A stretch of DNA of 64,000 nucleotides from positions 62,001 to 126,000 of the forward strand of contig JBOHWH010000135.1 of the NCBI GenBank assembly GCA_050736695.1. Reading direction: 5' to 3'. The first letter of the stretch is position 1. The number at the start of each line of letters is the position of its first letter. The notes under the pieces are model-generated. The model was not told where the DNA came from. It made no database searches and saw only the letters and a program-made list of their open reading frames with translations. The position numbers and the translations under genes are program-made. Origin of the DNA: JBARDN01 sp050736695 (GTDB lineage Bacteria > Desulfobacterota > Binatia > Binatales > Binataceae). Shown piece by piece: positions 51,977-62,050 of this stretch.

Positions 51977-52599
51977 GCCGGGCGCGAATCAAAGCATGGG
52001 CTGCCGCGGCGATAACGGTGCTCATGATCGCATGCGGCGCGGGATGCACTCCCGACAAGGCGCTGGATTTCGGCCCGACCGGCGAAATTAATACTCCGCC
52101 CCAAGATCAGCTCAGCCGCGACATTCTGCACGACTTCGACGGCAAGGATTTCACGCTCGGCGACAACGATCGCCAGGCTCAGGTTCATCTGACTGGATGG
52201 GCAGAGAATCGCCGCGTCACGATCCCGTTCTGGCTCGGGGTCAATCCGCTCTATCCGGGATTTCTGCGCCCGACGGTCGGGCATATCTATGTGATGAGCG
52301 AATCCGTCTTGGTGCGACCGCTGCGCAACAATGAATATTTGATCCGCGCGGGCTCGAAGTTGTTCAAATTCGACACGCTGCTCGAAGCGACGCGCACCCG
52401 CTATCTCGACACCGGCAAGTTGCTGCCGGTAGTGGTGCGATTCGCCGGCACCCGCGTAATCACGGTCCCAAAAGACGCGCCCACAACCGGCACGATCACC
52501 GAGAAGGTACCTGTCCTGCGCGAAGTCTCGCTGCCAATGCACGTAGACACGCCCGTGCCCGGCTACGCAAAGTTCGAGGTCGTGAAGTCCCCCGCTTGA
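51973..52599 (+). CDS. Lipoprotein, second of a tandem paralogous pair
   Basis: The 208-residue paralogue of the preceding gene shares IPFWLGVNPLYPG, NNEYLIRAGSKLFKFDTLLE, ATRTRYLDTGKLLPVVVRFA and VPVLREVSLPMHV, in the same order and spacing. The signal ends in LMIACGAGC, with either Cys usable as the lipid site. A longer frame from 51922 exists, but the ATGA overlap with the first paralogue fixes ATG 51973. With the LLM gene they form a three-gene overlapping run. The pair may form a heterodimer; no function is assigned. Confidence 0.78.
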   Translation: MSRARIKAWAAAAITVLMIACGAGCTPDKALDFGPTGEINTPPQDQLSRDILHDFDGKDFTLGDNDRQAQVHLTGWAENRRVTIPFWLGVNPLYPGFLRPTVGHIYVMSESVLVRPLRNNEYLIRAGSKLFKFDTLLEATRTRYLDTGKLLPVVVRFAGTRVITVPKDAPTTGTITEKVPVLREVSLPMHVDTPVPGYAKFEVVKSPA

Positions 52600-52609
52600 G
52601 TGCGCGCTA

Positions 52610-54529
52610 TCAGCCGCCGATTTCGCGGACGACTGCTGTCGAACCTTCTCTGCGCTCGCCGCTTGCCGGTTCGAAGCGTCCGCCGAGATTGTCCGCGAGA
52701 AATTTCTCCTCGCGCGCGTACCAGTCGAGCCGATTGTCGGGGCGTGCGAAGCCATGGCCCTCGTCGGAATACAGCACATATGTTGCACGGCCGCGATTCT
52801 TCGCGATCGCCTCGACGATCTGCTCAGACTCCTGCTGCTTGACGCGCGGATCGTTCGCGCCCTGTCCGATCAGCATCGGGATGCGAATCTGGTGCGCAGA
52901 GAATAACGGCGACGCGGCGGTCAGCAACTCCTTGTCCGCGGGATTGTCAGGATCGCCGCAGCGAGCCCGATAGATTCCTAGCGACGGACCCCAATAAGGT
53001 GGAAACGACCTGATGAGGCTAAAGAGATTCGAGGGACCAACCATATCAATCGCGCAGCAATAGGCCTCGGGCGTAAACGTCGCTCCTGCCAGCGACGCGT
53101 AGCCTCCGTAGGAGCCGCCCGAGATCGCGATCCTACGTGGATGCGCGATCCCCTCGCGCACCGCCCATTCCACCGCGTCGGTCAGATCATCCTGCATCGC
53201 GAGTCCCCACTTTAGATCGCCGGCGTGCAGATACTGCTTTCCATATCCGGTTGAGCCGCGATAGTTGGGCTGCAGCACCGCGTACCCACGATTCGCATAA
53301 AACTGCGCAATCGGGCTGAAGCCCCACTCATCGCGCGCCCACGGTCCGCCATGCACGAACAAAACCATTGGCAGGTTTTTCGGCGCTAACCCGGGCGGCA
53401 ACGTCAGGTAGGCGTGAATCTCCATGCCGTCGCGCGCACGATAGGTGACATGCTTCATTGGCGCGAGCGCGGCCCCTGCGAGCTTCGGTTGCGTGCCGAA
53501 CAGGAAGGTCGCCGCGCGCGTGGCGCGGTCCCAGGTGTAGTAGAGAGTAGGCGAATGGTCGCTCGAAAACGCGACCAACCAGACGCGATCGGCAAAGTCG
53601 CGGCTGACCACCGAGAAATCGCCGTCGGCCACCTTGTCCAGCGCTTCGAAGTCGGACTTCACGGCGGGATCGATCACGGTCCAACGATGTCGATCGGGCG
53701 CGAACGCGACCGCCTCGATCACTCGGCGGGTCGGATGAATCATTACCTCGCCGGCATCCACCACGTCACTGCCCGCGATGCCTATCTCGCGGCCGCTTGC
53801 GATTGCGCGCGAAACCACTCGAGTCTTGTCGCTACCAATCGACGTTCGCAGATGGAGCGATTTGCCGTCCTTGCTGAAGCCGAGCGGAATCACGGCGTCG
53901 TCGGGCGCCGTCGTCACGATCATGCGCCACGGCGCGTTGGTATCGTCGCGTATTCGTATTTCGCTACCGCCGTCTGGCTTCGTCACGAATGCGAGCCGTA
54001 TGACAAAGTCGTCATCTGCGAGCCAGCCGCCAACATCGCCGGGATTTTCGGTGTCCAACTCGGTCGCGCCTGTGCGAATGTCAATTCGGTAAACGTCCAT
54101 CAGCGCGCGATTTCGGATATTCAGCGGAACCAGGATTTTCGTCGGGAAACTTGGATTGGACGCGATCGCCTCGGCACGCACGCCCTGCCATGGCGTCAGG
54201 TCGCGGACATTGAGGCTCTCCAAGTCAACCGCGAACACATGGAAATTCTCGTCGCCGTCGGAATCCTGTCCATACAGGATAGTGTTGGAGTTCCAGGCCC
54301 AGCCGTAAAGTGTAATACCGCGCTTCCGGTCGGCGGTGACGATCTTCGCGTCGTCCTTGCCGATAGTCTGCACCCACACCTGCAATACGCCACGCGGGTC
54401 AGGCGCTACGTACGCGAGAGACTTCGCATCGGGCGAGATAGTCGGCAGTGCCCGCTCGGGATTCCCAAGCAACAACTCACGCGGAATCAGCGGCGGCAGC
54501 CCATTCGTCGTTGTTTTGTCGTTAGCCAT
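52610..54529 (-). CDS. S9-family prolyl-oligopeptidase-like peptidase
   Basis: The 639-residue protein has an N-terminal beta-propeller (about 1-370, with repeated SPDAKSLAYV-type blades) and a C-terminal alpha/beta hydrolase. The catalytic triad is Ser in ISGGSYGGYASL, Asp in GQGANDPRVK and His in YSDEGHGFARP. This is the S9C acylaminoacyl-peptidase/dipeptidyl-peptidase layout. No signal peptide is seen, so it is probably cytosolic and acts on small peptides. AGGAG six bases before ATG 54529 supports the start. Confidence 0.93.
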   Translation of the reverse strand: MANDKTTTNGLPPLIPRELLLGNPERALPTISPDAKSLAYVAPDPRGVLQVWVQTIGKDDAKIVTADRKRGITLYGWAWNSNTILYGQDSDGDENFHVFAVDLESLNVRDLTPWQGVRAEAIASNPSFPTKILVPLNIRNRALMDVYRIDIRTGATELDTENPGDVGGWLADDDFVIRLAFVTKPDGGSEIRIRDDTNAPWRMIVTTAPDDAVIPLGFSKDGKSLHLRTSIGSDKTRVVSRAIASGREIGIAGSDVVDAGEVMIHPTRRVIEAVAFAPDRHRWTVIDPAVKSDFEALDKVADGDFSVVSRDFADRVWLVAFSSDHSPTLYYTWDRATRAATFLFGTQPKLAGAALAPMKHVTYRARDGMEIHAYLTLPPGLAPKNLPMVLFVHGGPWARDEWGFSPIAQFYANRGYAVLQPNYRGSTGYGKQYLHAGDLKWGLAMQDDLTDAVEWAVREGIAHPRRIAISGGSYGGYASLAGATFTPEAYCCAIDMVGPSNLFSLIRSFPPYWGPSLGIYRARCGDPDNPADKELLTAASPLFSAHQIRIPMLIGQGANDPRVKQQESEQIVEAIAKNRGRATYVLYSDEGHGFARPDNRLDWYAREEKFLADNLGGRFEPASGERREGSTAVVREIGG

Positions 54530-54548
54530 TCGCTGCTCCTGCGCAAAT

Positions 54549-56564
54549 TCATGGGTTCGTTTCGTCCGCGTCCTGCAGGGTTGCGGTGGGGAGGATTTCG
54601 GCGGGGAGATCGTCGAGGAAACGCGAGGCGCGACCCATCATGTAGCCGTTCATGCGGTCGAACATATAGATCGGATAGGTCAGGTAGAGCTCGTCGCGGG
54701 CGCGCGTGCTCGCTACGTACATCAGGCGGCGCTCCTCTTCGATCGATTCTTCATCGACGCTCATCGGGCCGGGGAAGCGTCCGTCCGCCGCCCAAATCAC
54801 GAACACGACGCGCCATTCGAGACCCTTGGCCGAATGGATCGTGCTGAGCGTCAGGAACTCATCCTCCGGACCCTCGGCCAGGATACCGCCGAGGGAATCA
54901 CTCGGCGGCTCGAGCGCCATGTCGGCGAGCATCGTCTCGAGACTCCGGTACCGCTCGGTGATGTTCTGAAAGTGCTCGAGGTCGCGCTCGCGTTTCGGAA
55001 AATCGTCGGGATACGCCTCGCGCATCAGCGGCAGATAGTATGCGAGCGTCGCCGCGATCTGCTCCGCCGGCCGCTTCGACTCGCCGCGCATTTCTGTCAG
55101 CAGCGCGCCGAGCTGCGCGTAGCCCGACGACGCGCCGCCGCGTCCTCCGGATTGTCCCATCCGCGCGAGCTCACGTTCAGGAGCATCGGAAGTCACCAGC
55201 GCCTCGACCGTACGCTCCGCGGTGCGATGCCCAACTCCGCGCACCAGCATCAGCGCGCGCAGCCATGAGACCGCGTCGGCGGGATTTGCGACGACGCGCA
55301 GATGCGCGAGCACGTCTTTGATATGCGCGGTTTCGATAAACTTGAATCCGCCGCGCTTGATGAACGGAATATCGCGGCGCTGGAGCTCGAGTTCGAGATC
55401 GAAGGAGTGAAAGCTCGAGCGGAACAGCACCGCCATCTCTCCCAGCTCCACGCCTTCTTCACGTAGCTCGAGGATGCGCTGCGCGACAAAGCGCGACTGC
55501 ATGTGCTCGTCCTGCGCGCGCACCAGGATCGGCCGGAAATCGCCGCGGCGCGAGGTAAATAAAATCTTGGTGTACTTCTCAGCCGCCCGCGAAATCACCT
55601 CGTTGGCGACATCCAGGATTCCCTGCACCGAACGGTAGTTCTCTTCGAGCTTGATCACGCGGGCGCCGGCGAACAGCTCGGGAAAATCCATGATGTTGTG
55701 AAAGTTCGCGCCGCGGAATGAGTAGATCGATTGCGCGTCGTCGCCCACCGCCATCACGTTGCGATGCCCGGAGGCGAGGAGCTGCACCAACTCGGCCTGG
55801 ATTCGGTTGGTGTCCTGGTATTCGTCGATCATGATGTAGCGATAATTTTCCGACAGTCGCTGGCGCACCCGCGGGTACTGGCGCAGCAGCTCAGCCAGCC
55901 GGTAGAGCAGATCGTCATAGTCGAGCAGCGCGCGTTCGCGCTTGTACGCCTCGTACTTTTCGGCCAGCGCGACGATCTCCGCCTGATGCTCGATCAGATG
56001 CGCGAAATCGAGCTCGATCTCCTCCGCCAGCTCGCGCATCTTGTTGCGCGCCATGCTGATTACTTCTGCGACCGTGCTCTTCTTCGGGAAGCGCCGCTCC
56101 CGCGACGCAAGGCCCATCCGCGCGCGCAGCAGATTGATCACGTCCTCCATGTCGCCGCGATCGAGGATGGTGAAGTTCGGCTTGAGGCCCATCTGCGCGC
56201 CGTGCCGGCGCAAAATGTTGTTCGCGAACGAATGAAAAGTGCCGCCTGCGACCGAGCGCGAAGTCTCGCCGACGAGCCGCTCGACGCGATCGAGCATCTC
56301 CTGCGCCGCGCGCCGGGTAAACGTCATCAGCAGGATGGCGCCGGCCGGAACCCCGCTCTCGATCAGCCGTGCGACGCGGTAGATGAGCGTGCGGGTTTTC
56401 CCCGAGCCGGCGCCCGCGATCACCAGCAGAGGCCCGTCGCGATGCGTCACCGCGGCAAGCTGAGCAGCGTTCAGCAGCTCCGCATACTTGATCTTGTAGA
56501 TGCGCTCGGCCGAGTCGCGATTCGGATCGCGCAGGAAGATAACCTTGTCCGCCACAGCGCTCAC
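54549..56564 (-). CDS. UvrD/Rep/PcrA-type superfamily 1 DNA helicase
   Basis: The 671-residue SF1A helicase has the Q motif region LNAAQLAAVTHRDGPLLVIA, Walker A AGAGSGKTRT, motif Ia LMTFTRRAAQEM, motif II IDEYQDTNRIQ, motif III GDDAQSIYSFRG, motif IV KLEENYRSVQ, motif V STIHSAKGLEWRVVF and motif VI YVASTRARDELYL. It unwinds DNA 3'-5' in repair or replication restart. It is shorter than typical UvrD (about 720) because it lacks the long C-terminal tail. GTG 56564 is the start. Whether it is UvrD, PcrA or Rep cannot be decided here. Confidence 0.93.
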   Translation of the reverse strand: MSAVADKVIFLRDPNRDSAERIYKIKYAELLNAAQLAAVTHRDGPLLVIAGAGSGKTRTLIYRVARLIESGVPAGAILLMTFTRRAAQEMLDRVERLVGETSRSVAGGTFHSFANNILRRHGAQMGLKPNFTILDRGDMEDVINLLRARMGLASRERRFPKKSTVAEVISMARNKMRELAEEIELDFAHLIEHQAEIVALAEKYEAYKRERALLDYDDLLYRLAELLRQYPRVRQRLSENYRYIMIDEYQDTNRIQAELVQLLASGHRNVMAVGDDAQSIYSFRGANFHNIMDFPELFAGARVIKLEENYRSVQGILDVANEVISRAAEKYTKILFTSRRGDFRPILVRAQDEHMQSRFVAQRILELREEGVELGEMAVLFRSSFHSFDLELELQRRDIPFIKRGGFKFIETAHIKDVLAHLRVVANPADAVSWLRALMLVRGVGHRTAERTVEALVTSDAPERELARMGQSGGRGGASSGYAQLGALLTEMRGESKRPAEQIAATLAYYLPLMREAYPDDFPKRERDLEHFQNITERYRSLETMLADMALEPPSDSLGGILAEGPEDEFLTLSTIHSAKGLEWRVVFVIWAADGRFPGPMSVDEESIEEERRLMYVASTRARDELYLTYPIYMFDRMNGYMMGRASRFLDDLPAEILPTATLQDADETNP

Positions 56565-56597
56565 GATCTTATCACGCTGGCCGAGTGCGCGTCGCGC

Positions 56598-57077
56598 CTA
56601 AGGCTGGTTCGGAGCGCCGGGGCTCGGCAAAGGCTGGGCGCCGTTCTTATAGATGCCTTGCATTGCGTTGCTCCATTGCTGACTCGAGTTTGGCGCAGTC
56701 GCGGAACCCGGCGGCGCGTTGGCGGCGCCATCGTCGGCGCCGTGCGAGTTGATCGATGGATTGACTTGAATCGAATTTACAACCGGGACTTCTCCCGCGC
56801 TCAGGAACCTTTCCGCCTTGCGCACCGCGTCGGCGCGGCCCGCGTCGGTCGCCACGAAGCCGTACAGATTCAACTGCGGAGTGCCGGCGTCATCGCGCAT
56901 GACCTGCGCCCCCACCAAAGGCAGGCGATGCTTGTGCAGGTATTTGGTCAGCGCGGCGCTGCTGCCCTGATCGACATGATATTGCCGCGCATGGACGGCA
57001 GTGGCCGCGAGCAAGATAAGCATCGCAAGGATTATCGCGGCGCCCTCGCGGCGCGGCTTTTTTGACGAGGTCGGCAT
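56598..57077 (-). CDS. Exported protein with BON-like domain
   Basis: The 159-residue protein has a signal peptide (KPRREGAAIILAMLILLAAT, cleavage after VHA|R). A domain containing LPLVGAQVMRDDAGTPQLNL, YGFVATDAGRADAVRKAERF and VPVVNSIQVNPSIN has the alpha-beta-beta-alpha-beta order of BON domains. The tail is low-complexity (Ala, Pro, Asn, Gln). GAGG nine bases before ATG 57077 gives the start; longer frames to 57179 are open. It is divergent from the hypothetical gene at 57201, in the periplasm by inference. Confidence 0.65.
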   Translation of the reverse strand: MPTSSKKPRREGAAIILAMLILLAATAVHARQYHVDQGSSAALTKYLHKHRLPLVGAQVMRDDAGTPQLNLYGFVATDAGRADAVRKAERFLSAGEVPVVNSIQVNPSINSHGADDGAANAPPGSATAPNSSQQWSNAMQGIYKNGAQPLPSPGAPNQP

Positions 57078-57200
57078 TGTCGGCGTCCTCATAATCATCG
57101 GATCATCGGCGACAATACACGGCGCGCGCGCGGATGTCGCGAGTCGAGAGACGGCTTGAGCGCAGGTCCGGCTCCGCATAATGTAGGATGAGTTTGTTAT

Positions 57201-57587
57201 ATGGATCGGATCGGGAAATACAATCGCTCAATCGCGGCGGCGTTTCGCGTGGCGGCATGCATGCTCGCGCTCGCTATGGCGATCATTCTCCCCGCGCTGC
57301 GCACTAGCCATTTCGGACCGTCCTATAAGCCGGTCGAAGTGCGCCAGGCCGCGGCACGCCATGAGTGCTTGGGCCGGTCCGGCGATTGCCTGGACGCGAA
57401 CGTGGAATCCGTAACGGTTTTTCCCGCCTCTGGCCGGTTGGCGGTTATCGATCACGTTCCGGTGGCGGCCCGCGCGTGGTGCGCGATCATGCTGCTGATT
57501 TCTCGTCCTGCCGCGCCGCGCCTTTTGCGCCGCCTTCGAATCTCCTCGGACCCTTGCGGTCCTCCGGATTTTCTTGCCCAAGCCTAG
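57201..57587 (+). CDS. Hypothetical membrane-associated protein (128 aa)
   Basis: The 128-residue ORF has an N-terminal hydrophobic helix (VAACMLALAMAIILPALR) that may be a signal anchor and a second hydrophobic stretch (ARAWCAIMLLISRPAAPRLL). It carries several Cys (HECLGRSGDCLD). Third-position GC looks coding, but no SD or family is seen. It lies just before the efflux operon and could be its first gene, separated by 111 bases. Confidence 0.45.
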   Translation: MDRIGKYNRSIAAAFRVAACMLALAMAIILPALRTSHFGPSYKPVEVRQAAARHECLGRSGDCLDANVESVTVFPASGRLAVIDHVPVAARAWCAIMLLISRPAAPRLLRRLRISSDPCGPPDFLAQA

Positions 57588-57698
57588 TCGGACTGATCAA
57601 TTATAACGGGTGCGGCGGATTAGAAATCTCCGCTGATATGTTTTTTCTCACCGGCGCACTGAGCGAGCGCACGGATTGTTGGCACGAGGTGCCTTGAT

Positions 57699-60600
57699 AT
57701 GCCCGGTTTCTCACTGCGTAATCCACATGCGGTGATTGTCGCCGCCCTGGTCGTCGCGATCCTGGGCGTAACTGCGTTCATGCGGATGCCGGTCGATGTG
57801 TTTCCGGCGTTGCACATTCCGGCGGCCGTGGTCGCAACGTTCTATCCGGGTATGCCACCGCTGGAAATGGAGGCGGACATCACTACTCGCTTCGAGCGCT
57901 TCTTCACGCTCGGCAGCGGAATTGAACACATGGAGTCGCGTTCGCTCCCTGGCGTCAGCATCATCAAGGTCTTCTTCCACCCGGGCGTCGATCTTGGATC
58001 CGCGGCCGCGACACTGGCCGATCTTGCGATGGCGGATCTGCGCCATCTGCCGCCCGGAACGCTACCCCCGCTGGTACTCAAGTCGGGAGCGTCTTCATTG
58101 CCGGTGACGCTGGTGACAGTTTCAGGCGCGGGCTTCAGCGAAGCGCAACTGCGCGATCAGGCCCAGTATAATATCCGCAACTGGCTAGCGACGGTTCCCG
58201 GCACCTCAGTGCCTCCGCCATTTGGCGGAAAGTATCGCCAGATCATGGCGTATGTCGATCGCGATGCACTTGAGGCGCGCGGCCTTACTCTGATGGACGT
58301 GGTGCACTCGCTCAACGCCGCCAATCTGATCATGCCGGCGGGCGATGCCAAGATCGGAAACACTGACTATTTCGTTTACACCAATAGCATGATCGATCAT
58401 CCGGCCGATATTAATAAGGTACCGGTCAAGGTCGGTCCGGGACAGGCACCGGTTTTTGTAAGTGACATTGGCCACGCCGAGGACGCCGCGCAGATCCAGC
58501 AGAATATCGTGACCATCAATGGGCAGCGTTCGGTCTACATTCCGATCCTGAAGCAGAGCGGCGCAAATACTCTGGATATCGTCGACGGCGTCAAAAAGCT
58601 TCTGCCCAAAATCACCGGCCTGCCCAAGGGGATGGAGTTGCAGGCGATTTTCGGACAGGACACCTATATCCGCGCCGCCGTCGATAGCCTCGAGCGCGAA
58701 GGAGTGACCGGCGCGGTGCTTGCCTCGGTGCTGATCCTGATCTTCCTCGGCAGCTTCCGCTCGACGCTAGCGATCTTTCTGTCGATCCCGTTATCGATTC
58801 TTGCGGGTCTGGTCGGGCTAATGGCTTCCGGCTCGACGATCAACATCATGACGCTCGGCGGCTTCGCGCTCGCGATCGGGCGCTTGGTCGACGACTCCAC
58901 TGTGGTGCTTGAAAACATCAATCGTCACCTCTCGCAGGGAAAAGCTCCAGCCGTCGCCGCGCACGACGGCGCACAGGAAGTAGCGTTGGCGGTTCTCGCC
59001 TCCACGGTCACCACTATTATCGTTTTCTCGCCGGTAATGTTTCTGTTCGGCGTGGCGAAGTACCTGTTCAGCGCGCTTTCGTTGGCAGTGGTGTTGTCGA
59101 TGGCGGCGTCATACGTAGTTTCAATGACGGTGATCCCGCTGTACTGCGCGCATTTTCTCACCGAGAAAGATGCGCGTGCCGCCGAGGAGCATACTGGTTC
59201 GGGCTTTTTCGCGCGGTTCGCGCGCGGCTACGAACGCCTGGCTGAGCGTTATGAAGGCTGGCTGCGCGGTGCGCTCGATCACAAGTTCGCCGTGATCGGC
59301 GCAGTCGCGATCCTTTTTATCGCCAGCATGGCGGTCTTCCCTCTGCTTGGCACCGAGTTGTTCCCCGAAACTGATTCCGGCCAATTCATCATTCAGTACC
59401 GCACGCCGCTTGGGATGCGCGTCGAACTGACGCAGGAGTTGACCGACCGGCTCTCCGCCGTAATTCATAGCGTAATACCAGCGGACGAGCTTCGAGTTAT
59501 CGTGTCGAATATCGGATTGGCGCCCGGCTTCTCCGCGATCTATTCGTCCAACGCGGCGAGCAACTCGGGTTTCATGATGGTCGAGCTCAAATCGACCCAC
59601 AAAGTCCCGACCGCGCGTTATGTCAGAGAGTTGAAACGCAAACTACCGCTCGAACTGCCGGAACTGCGCACCTTTTTCTCCTCGGGCAGCATCATCGATT
59701 CGGTGCTGAACTTCGGCCTGCCCGCGCCGATCGACATACAACTGAGCGGTCCTCACTATTCAGAACTTTTCGAGGCTGCGCGCCGCGTTCAGGCACGCGT
59801 TCGCACTGTGCCGCAAGTGGGCAGCACGTTCATTCCCCAGGAGTCGGATTATCCGACCCTGCGCATCAACGTGGACCGCATCAAAGCAGCGCGGCTGGGC
59901 CTGAACCAGCGCGACGTGGTGAGTAACGTGATCACCGCGCTGACCTCAAACCAGATGATCGCACCGTCCATCTGGATCGATCCCAAATCCGGGAATGACT
60001 ATTTTCTCACCGCGCAATACTACGAACACAATATCGATTCGATTGAAACGCTCAAGAATATTCCCGTGCGCAGCGCCCATAAGGACGGCGCGCGCGATAA
60101 CGCACTGCTCCTGCGCAACGTCGCGACAATCACCCGCGAGCGCCACCCCGCCGAAGCCGATCACTACAATATTCAGCGCGTCGTCGATGTGTACGTGTCG
60201 CCGCGCACCTCAGATCTGGGCGGCACTCAGCGCAGTGTGCTGCACGCCCTGCAAGACGTGAAACTGTCCAACGATATCAGAGTGAATATTCGAGGGTCAG
60301 TCTCCGCAATGGAGAAATCGTTCGGCAGCTTTGGCTTCGGACTCTCGATGGCGGTGACCTTGCTGTATCTCGTGATGGTGGTGCAGTTCAGATCTTTCCT
60401 CGACCCGTTCATCATCATGTTCGCGGTCCCGATGGGCCTAATCGGAGTGGTCTGGACCCTCTGGCTCACCAGCACCACGCTCAATATCGAGTCGTTCATG
60501 GGGATCATCGCGATGATGGGGATCGTCGTATCCAACGCGATTCTGCTGGTCGATTTCGCAAATCAACGCCGCCGCAGCGGCCAGGACGTTCGCCAGGCCG

Positions 60601-60824
60601 TAGTCGAATCCTCACGGATCAGGATGCGCCCGATCCTGATGACCGCCCTGGCGGCGGTGATGGGACTCCTGCCGATGGCATTGAAGCTCGGCGCGGGAAG
60701 CGAAGCGTCTGCGCCGCTGGCGCGCGCGGCAGCCGGCGGGCTTGCGGTTTCGACCTTGCTGACGCTGATTTTGGTGCCATGCCTCTACGAATTGTTCTAC
60801 TCGAGACGCCAGGTGAATCGATGA
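57699..60824 (+). CDS. RND efflux transporter, inner-membrane pump
   Basis: The 1,041-residue pump has the AcrB/HAE1 layout: TM1 (NPHAVIVAALVVAILGVTAF), two large periplasmic loops and twelve membrane helices. The proton-relay pair is in FALAIGRLVDDSTVVLENIN, where the two Asp match the Asp407/408 site of AcrB. The C-terminal half has GIIAMMGIVVSNAILLVDFA. It exports toxic compounds, dyes or metals in exchange for protons. GAGGTG lies seven bases before ATG 57699. It is followed by the adaptor (ATGA overlap) and TolC genes; this pump-first order is less common than adaptor-first. Substrate not determinable; metal-type CzcA motifs are absent. Confidence 0.93.
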   Translation: MPGFSLRNPHAVIVAALVVAILGVTAFMRMPVDVFPALHIPAAVVATFYPGMPPLEMEADITTRFERFFTLGSGIEHMESRSLPGVSIIKVFFHPGVDLGSAAATLADLAMADLRHLPPGTLPPLVLKSGASSLPVTLVTVSGAGFSEAQLRDQAQYNIRNWLATVPGTSVPPPFGGKYRQIMAYVDRDALEARGLTLMDVVHSLNAANLIMPAGDAKIGNTDYFVYTNSMIDHPADINKVPVKVGPGQAPVFVSDIGHAEDAAQIQQNIVTINGQRSVYIPILKQSGANTLDIVDGVKKLLPKITGLPKGMELQAIFGQDTYIRAAVDSLEREGVTGAVLASVLILIFLGSFRSTLAIFLSIPLSILAGLVGLMASGSTINIMTLGGFALAIGRLVDDSTVVLENINRHLSQGKAPAVAAHDGAQEVALAVLASTVTTIIVFSPVMFLFGVAKYLFSALSLAVVLSMAASYVVSMTVIPLYCAHFLTEKDARAAEEHTGSGFFARFARGYERLAERYEGWLRGALDHKFAVIGAVAILFIASMAVFPLLGTELFPETDSGQFIIQYRTPLGMRVELTQELTDRLSAVIHSVIPADELRVIVSNIGLAPGFSAIYSSNAASNSGFMMVELKSTHKVPTARYVRELKRKLPLELPELRTFFSSGSIIDSVLNFGLPAPIDIQLSGPHYSELFEAARRVQARVRTVPQVGSTFIPQESDYPTLRINVDRIKAARLGLNQRDVVSNVITALTSNQMIAPSIWIDPKSGNDYFLTAQYYEHNIDSIETLKNIPVRSAHKDGARDNALLLRNVATITRERHPAEADHYNIQRVVDVYVSPRTSDLGGTQRSVLHALQDVKLSNDIRVNIRGSVSAMEKSFGSFGFGLSMAVTLLYLVMVVQFRSFLDPFIIMFAVPMGLIGVVWTLWLTSTTLNIESFMGIIAMMGIVVSNAILLVDFANQRRRSGQDVRQAVVESSRIRMRPILMTALAAVMGLLPMALKLGAGSEASAPLARAAAGGLAVSTLLTLILVPCLYELFYSRRQVNR

Positions 60825-61954
60825 AGCTTTCGCCGTTCGCCACAATCGCGCTTATGCTGCTGATGTTCGCTGGCGGATGTAGCCGCGGCGACGCGCCCCC
60901 GGATCGCTCCGCCCCGGCGGTCGCCGTGATCACGCCGCAACGCGGCGACGCGGTACGCTCGATCACGCTGCCAGGAGACCTGGTCGGGTTTTACGAATCG
61001 GCGTTGTACGCAAAAGTGACCGGCTACCTGAAAAGCGTGCTGGTGGACAAGGGTGATTGGGTCAAGCAAGGCCAGTTGCTCGCAGTGATCGAGGTGCCCG
61101 AACTCCAGCAGCGCCTGGAACGTTCTCGCGCGGCATTGCAAGTGGCGCGCGTCACCTACGACCGGCTCGATCGGGTGTGGAAAAGCGACCCGCGTCTGGT
61201 CGCGCGCGAGGACGTGGACGTCGCCGGTGGAAAACTCGGAGAGGCGCAGGCACAGGTCGAAGAGCTTAGCGCGCTGGTTGGCTACACCAAAATCGTCGCG
61301 CCGTTCGATGGCGTGATCACCGGCCGCTTCGCCGATCCGGGCGCGCTGATTCGCGCCGGCGGCGAAACCAGCCAATCGATGATCAACGAAAGTTCGGTGC
61401 ATCCCGGTGGCACCACGACGCCGGTGCTCAGCGTCGCAATGATCAACACGATGCGCATTTACATCTACGCGCCGCAGGGCGTCGTTGGATTGATCAAACG
61501 CGGAACGCCCGCCACTCTAACCCTGCAGGATCTACCCGGCAAAACTTACACCGGAACCGTTACCCGCTTTGCCACCTCGCTCGATCTGAGCACCCGCACG
61601 ATGCTGACCGAGATCGATCTGCCAAACTCGAATCACGATCTCTATCCTGGAATGTACGCGAATGTGACGCTGGTACTCGAGCGGCATCCAGACGCAATCA
61701 AGCTGCCCAATTCCGCGGTCGCACGCGGACCTTCAGGACACTTTGTTTTCGTCGTCAAACACAACCGCCTCGTCTCCGTACCTGTCACCACCGGAATCAA
61801 CAACGGCCACGATGTCGAAATTACGAGCGGATTAAACGGCGCCGAGCACGTCGTTATGAGCATCAATCCCTCACAGGCCGCCGCCGAGTTAGTCAACCCG
61901 ATCCTGCAAACACCGCTTCAATTCACCGCGGACTCGGAAGCCACCGCGCGCTGA
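60821..61954 (+). CDS. RND efflux periplasmic adaptor (membrane-fusion) lipoprotein
   Basis: The 377-residue protein has a lipoprotein signal (IALMLLMFAGGC). The biotinyl-lipoyl half-motif is VTGYLKSVLVDKGDWVKQGQ, followed by a coiled-coil hairpin and the second lipoyl half GYTKIVAPFDGVITGRFADP. The barrel and membrane-proximal domain (ATLTLQDLPGKTYTGTVTRF) follow. It connects the pump to the TolC channel. I take ATG 60821, which overlaps the pump's stop (ATGA). A longer frame to 60779 would remove the lipobox position from the N-terminus. Confidence 0.92.
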   Translation: MKLSPFATIALMLLMFAGGCSRGDAPPDRSAPAVAVITPQRGDAVRSITLPGDLVGFYESALYAKVTGYLKSVLVDKGDWVKQGQLLAVIEVPELQQRLERSRAALQVARVTYDRLDRVWKSDPRLVAREDVDVAGGKLGEAQAQVEELSALVGYTKIVAPFDGVITGRFADPGALIRAGGETSQSMINESSVHPGGTTTPVLSVAMINTMRIYIYAPQGVVGLIKRGTPATLTLQDLPGKTYTGTVTRFATSLDLSTRTMLTEIDLPNSNHDLYPGMYANVTLVLERHPDAIKLPNSAVARGPSGHFVFVVKHNRLVSVPVTTGINNGHDVEITSGLNGAEHVVMSINPSQAAAELVNPILQTPLQFTADSEATAR

Positions 61955-62050
61955 AATTCGAAATGCACATCGGGTAGCAGCCATGAAGAGCAATTGTTCG
62001 CAGCACTCGCCGATCGGCGTCATCCAAACCTGCATTTACGGGGATAACCC

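Noticed and set aside
53414..56000. Long plus-strand ORFs (up to 477 codons) opposite the S9 peptidase and helicase genes
   Set aside because: Same reason: mirrored high-GC codons of strongly conserved genes on the other strand; no motif, SD or start context.
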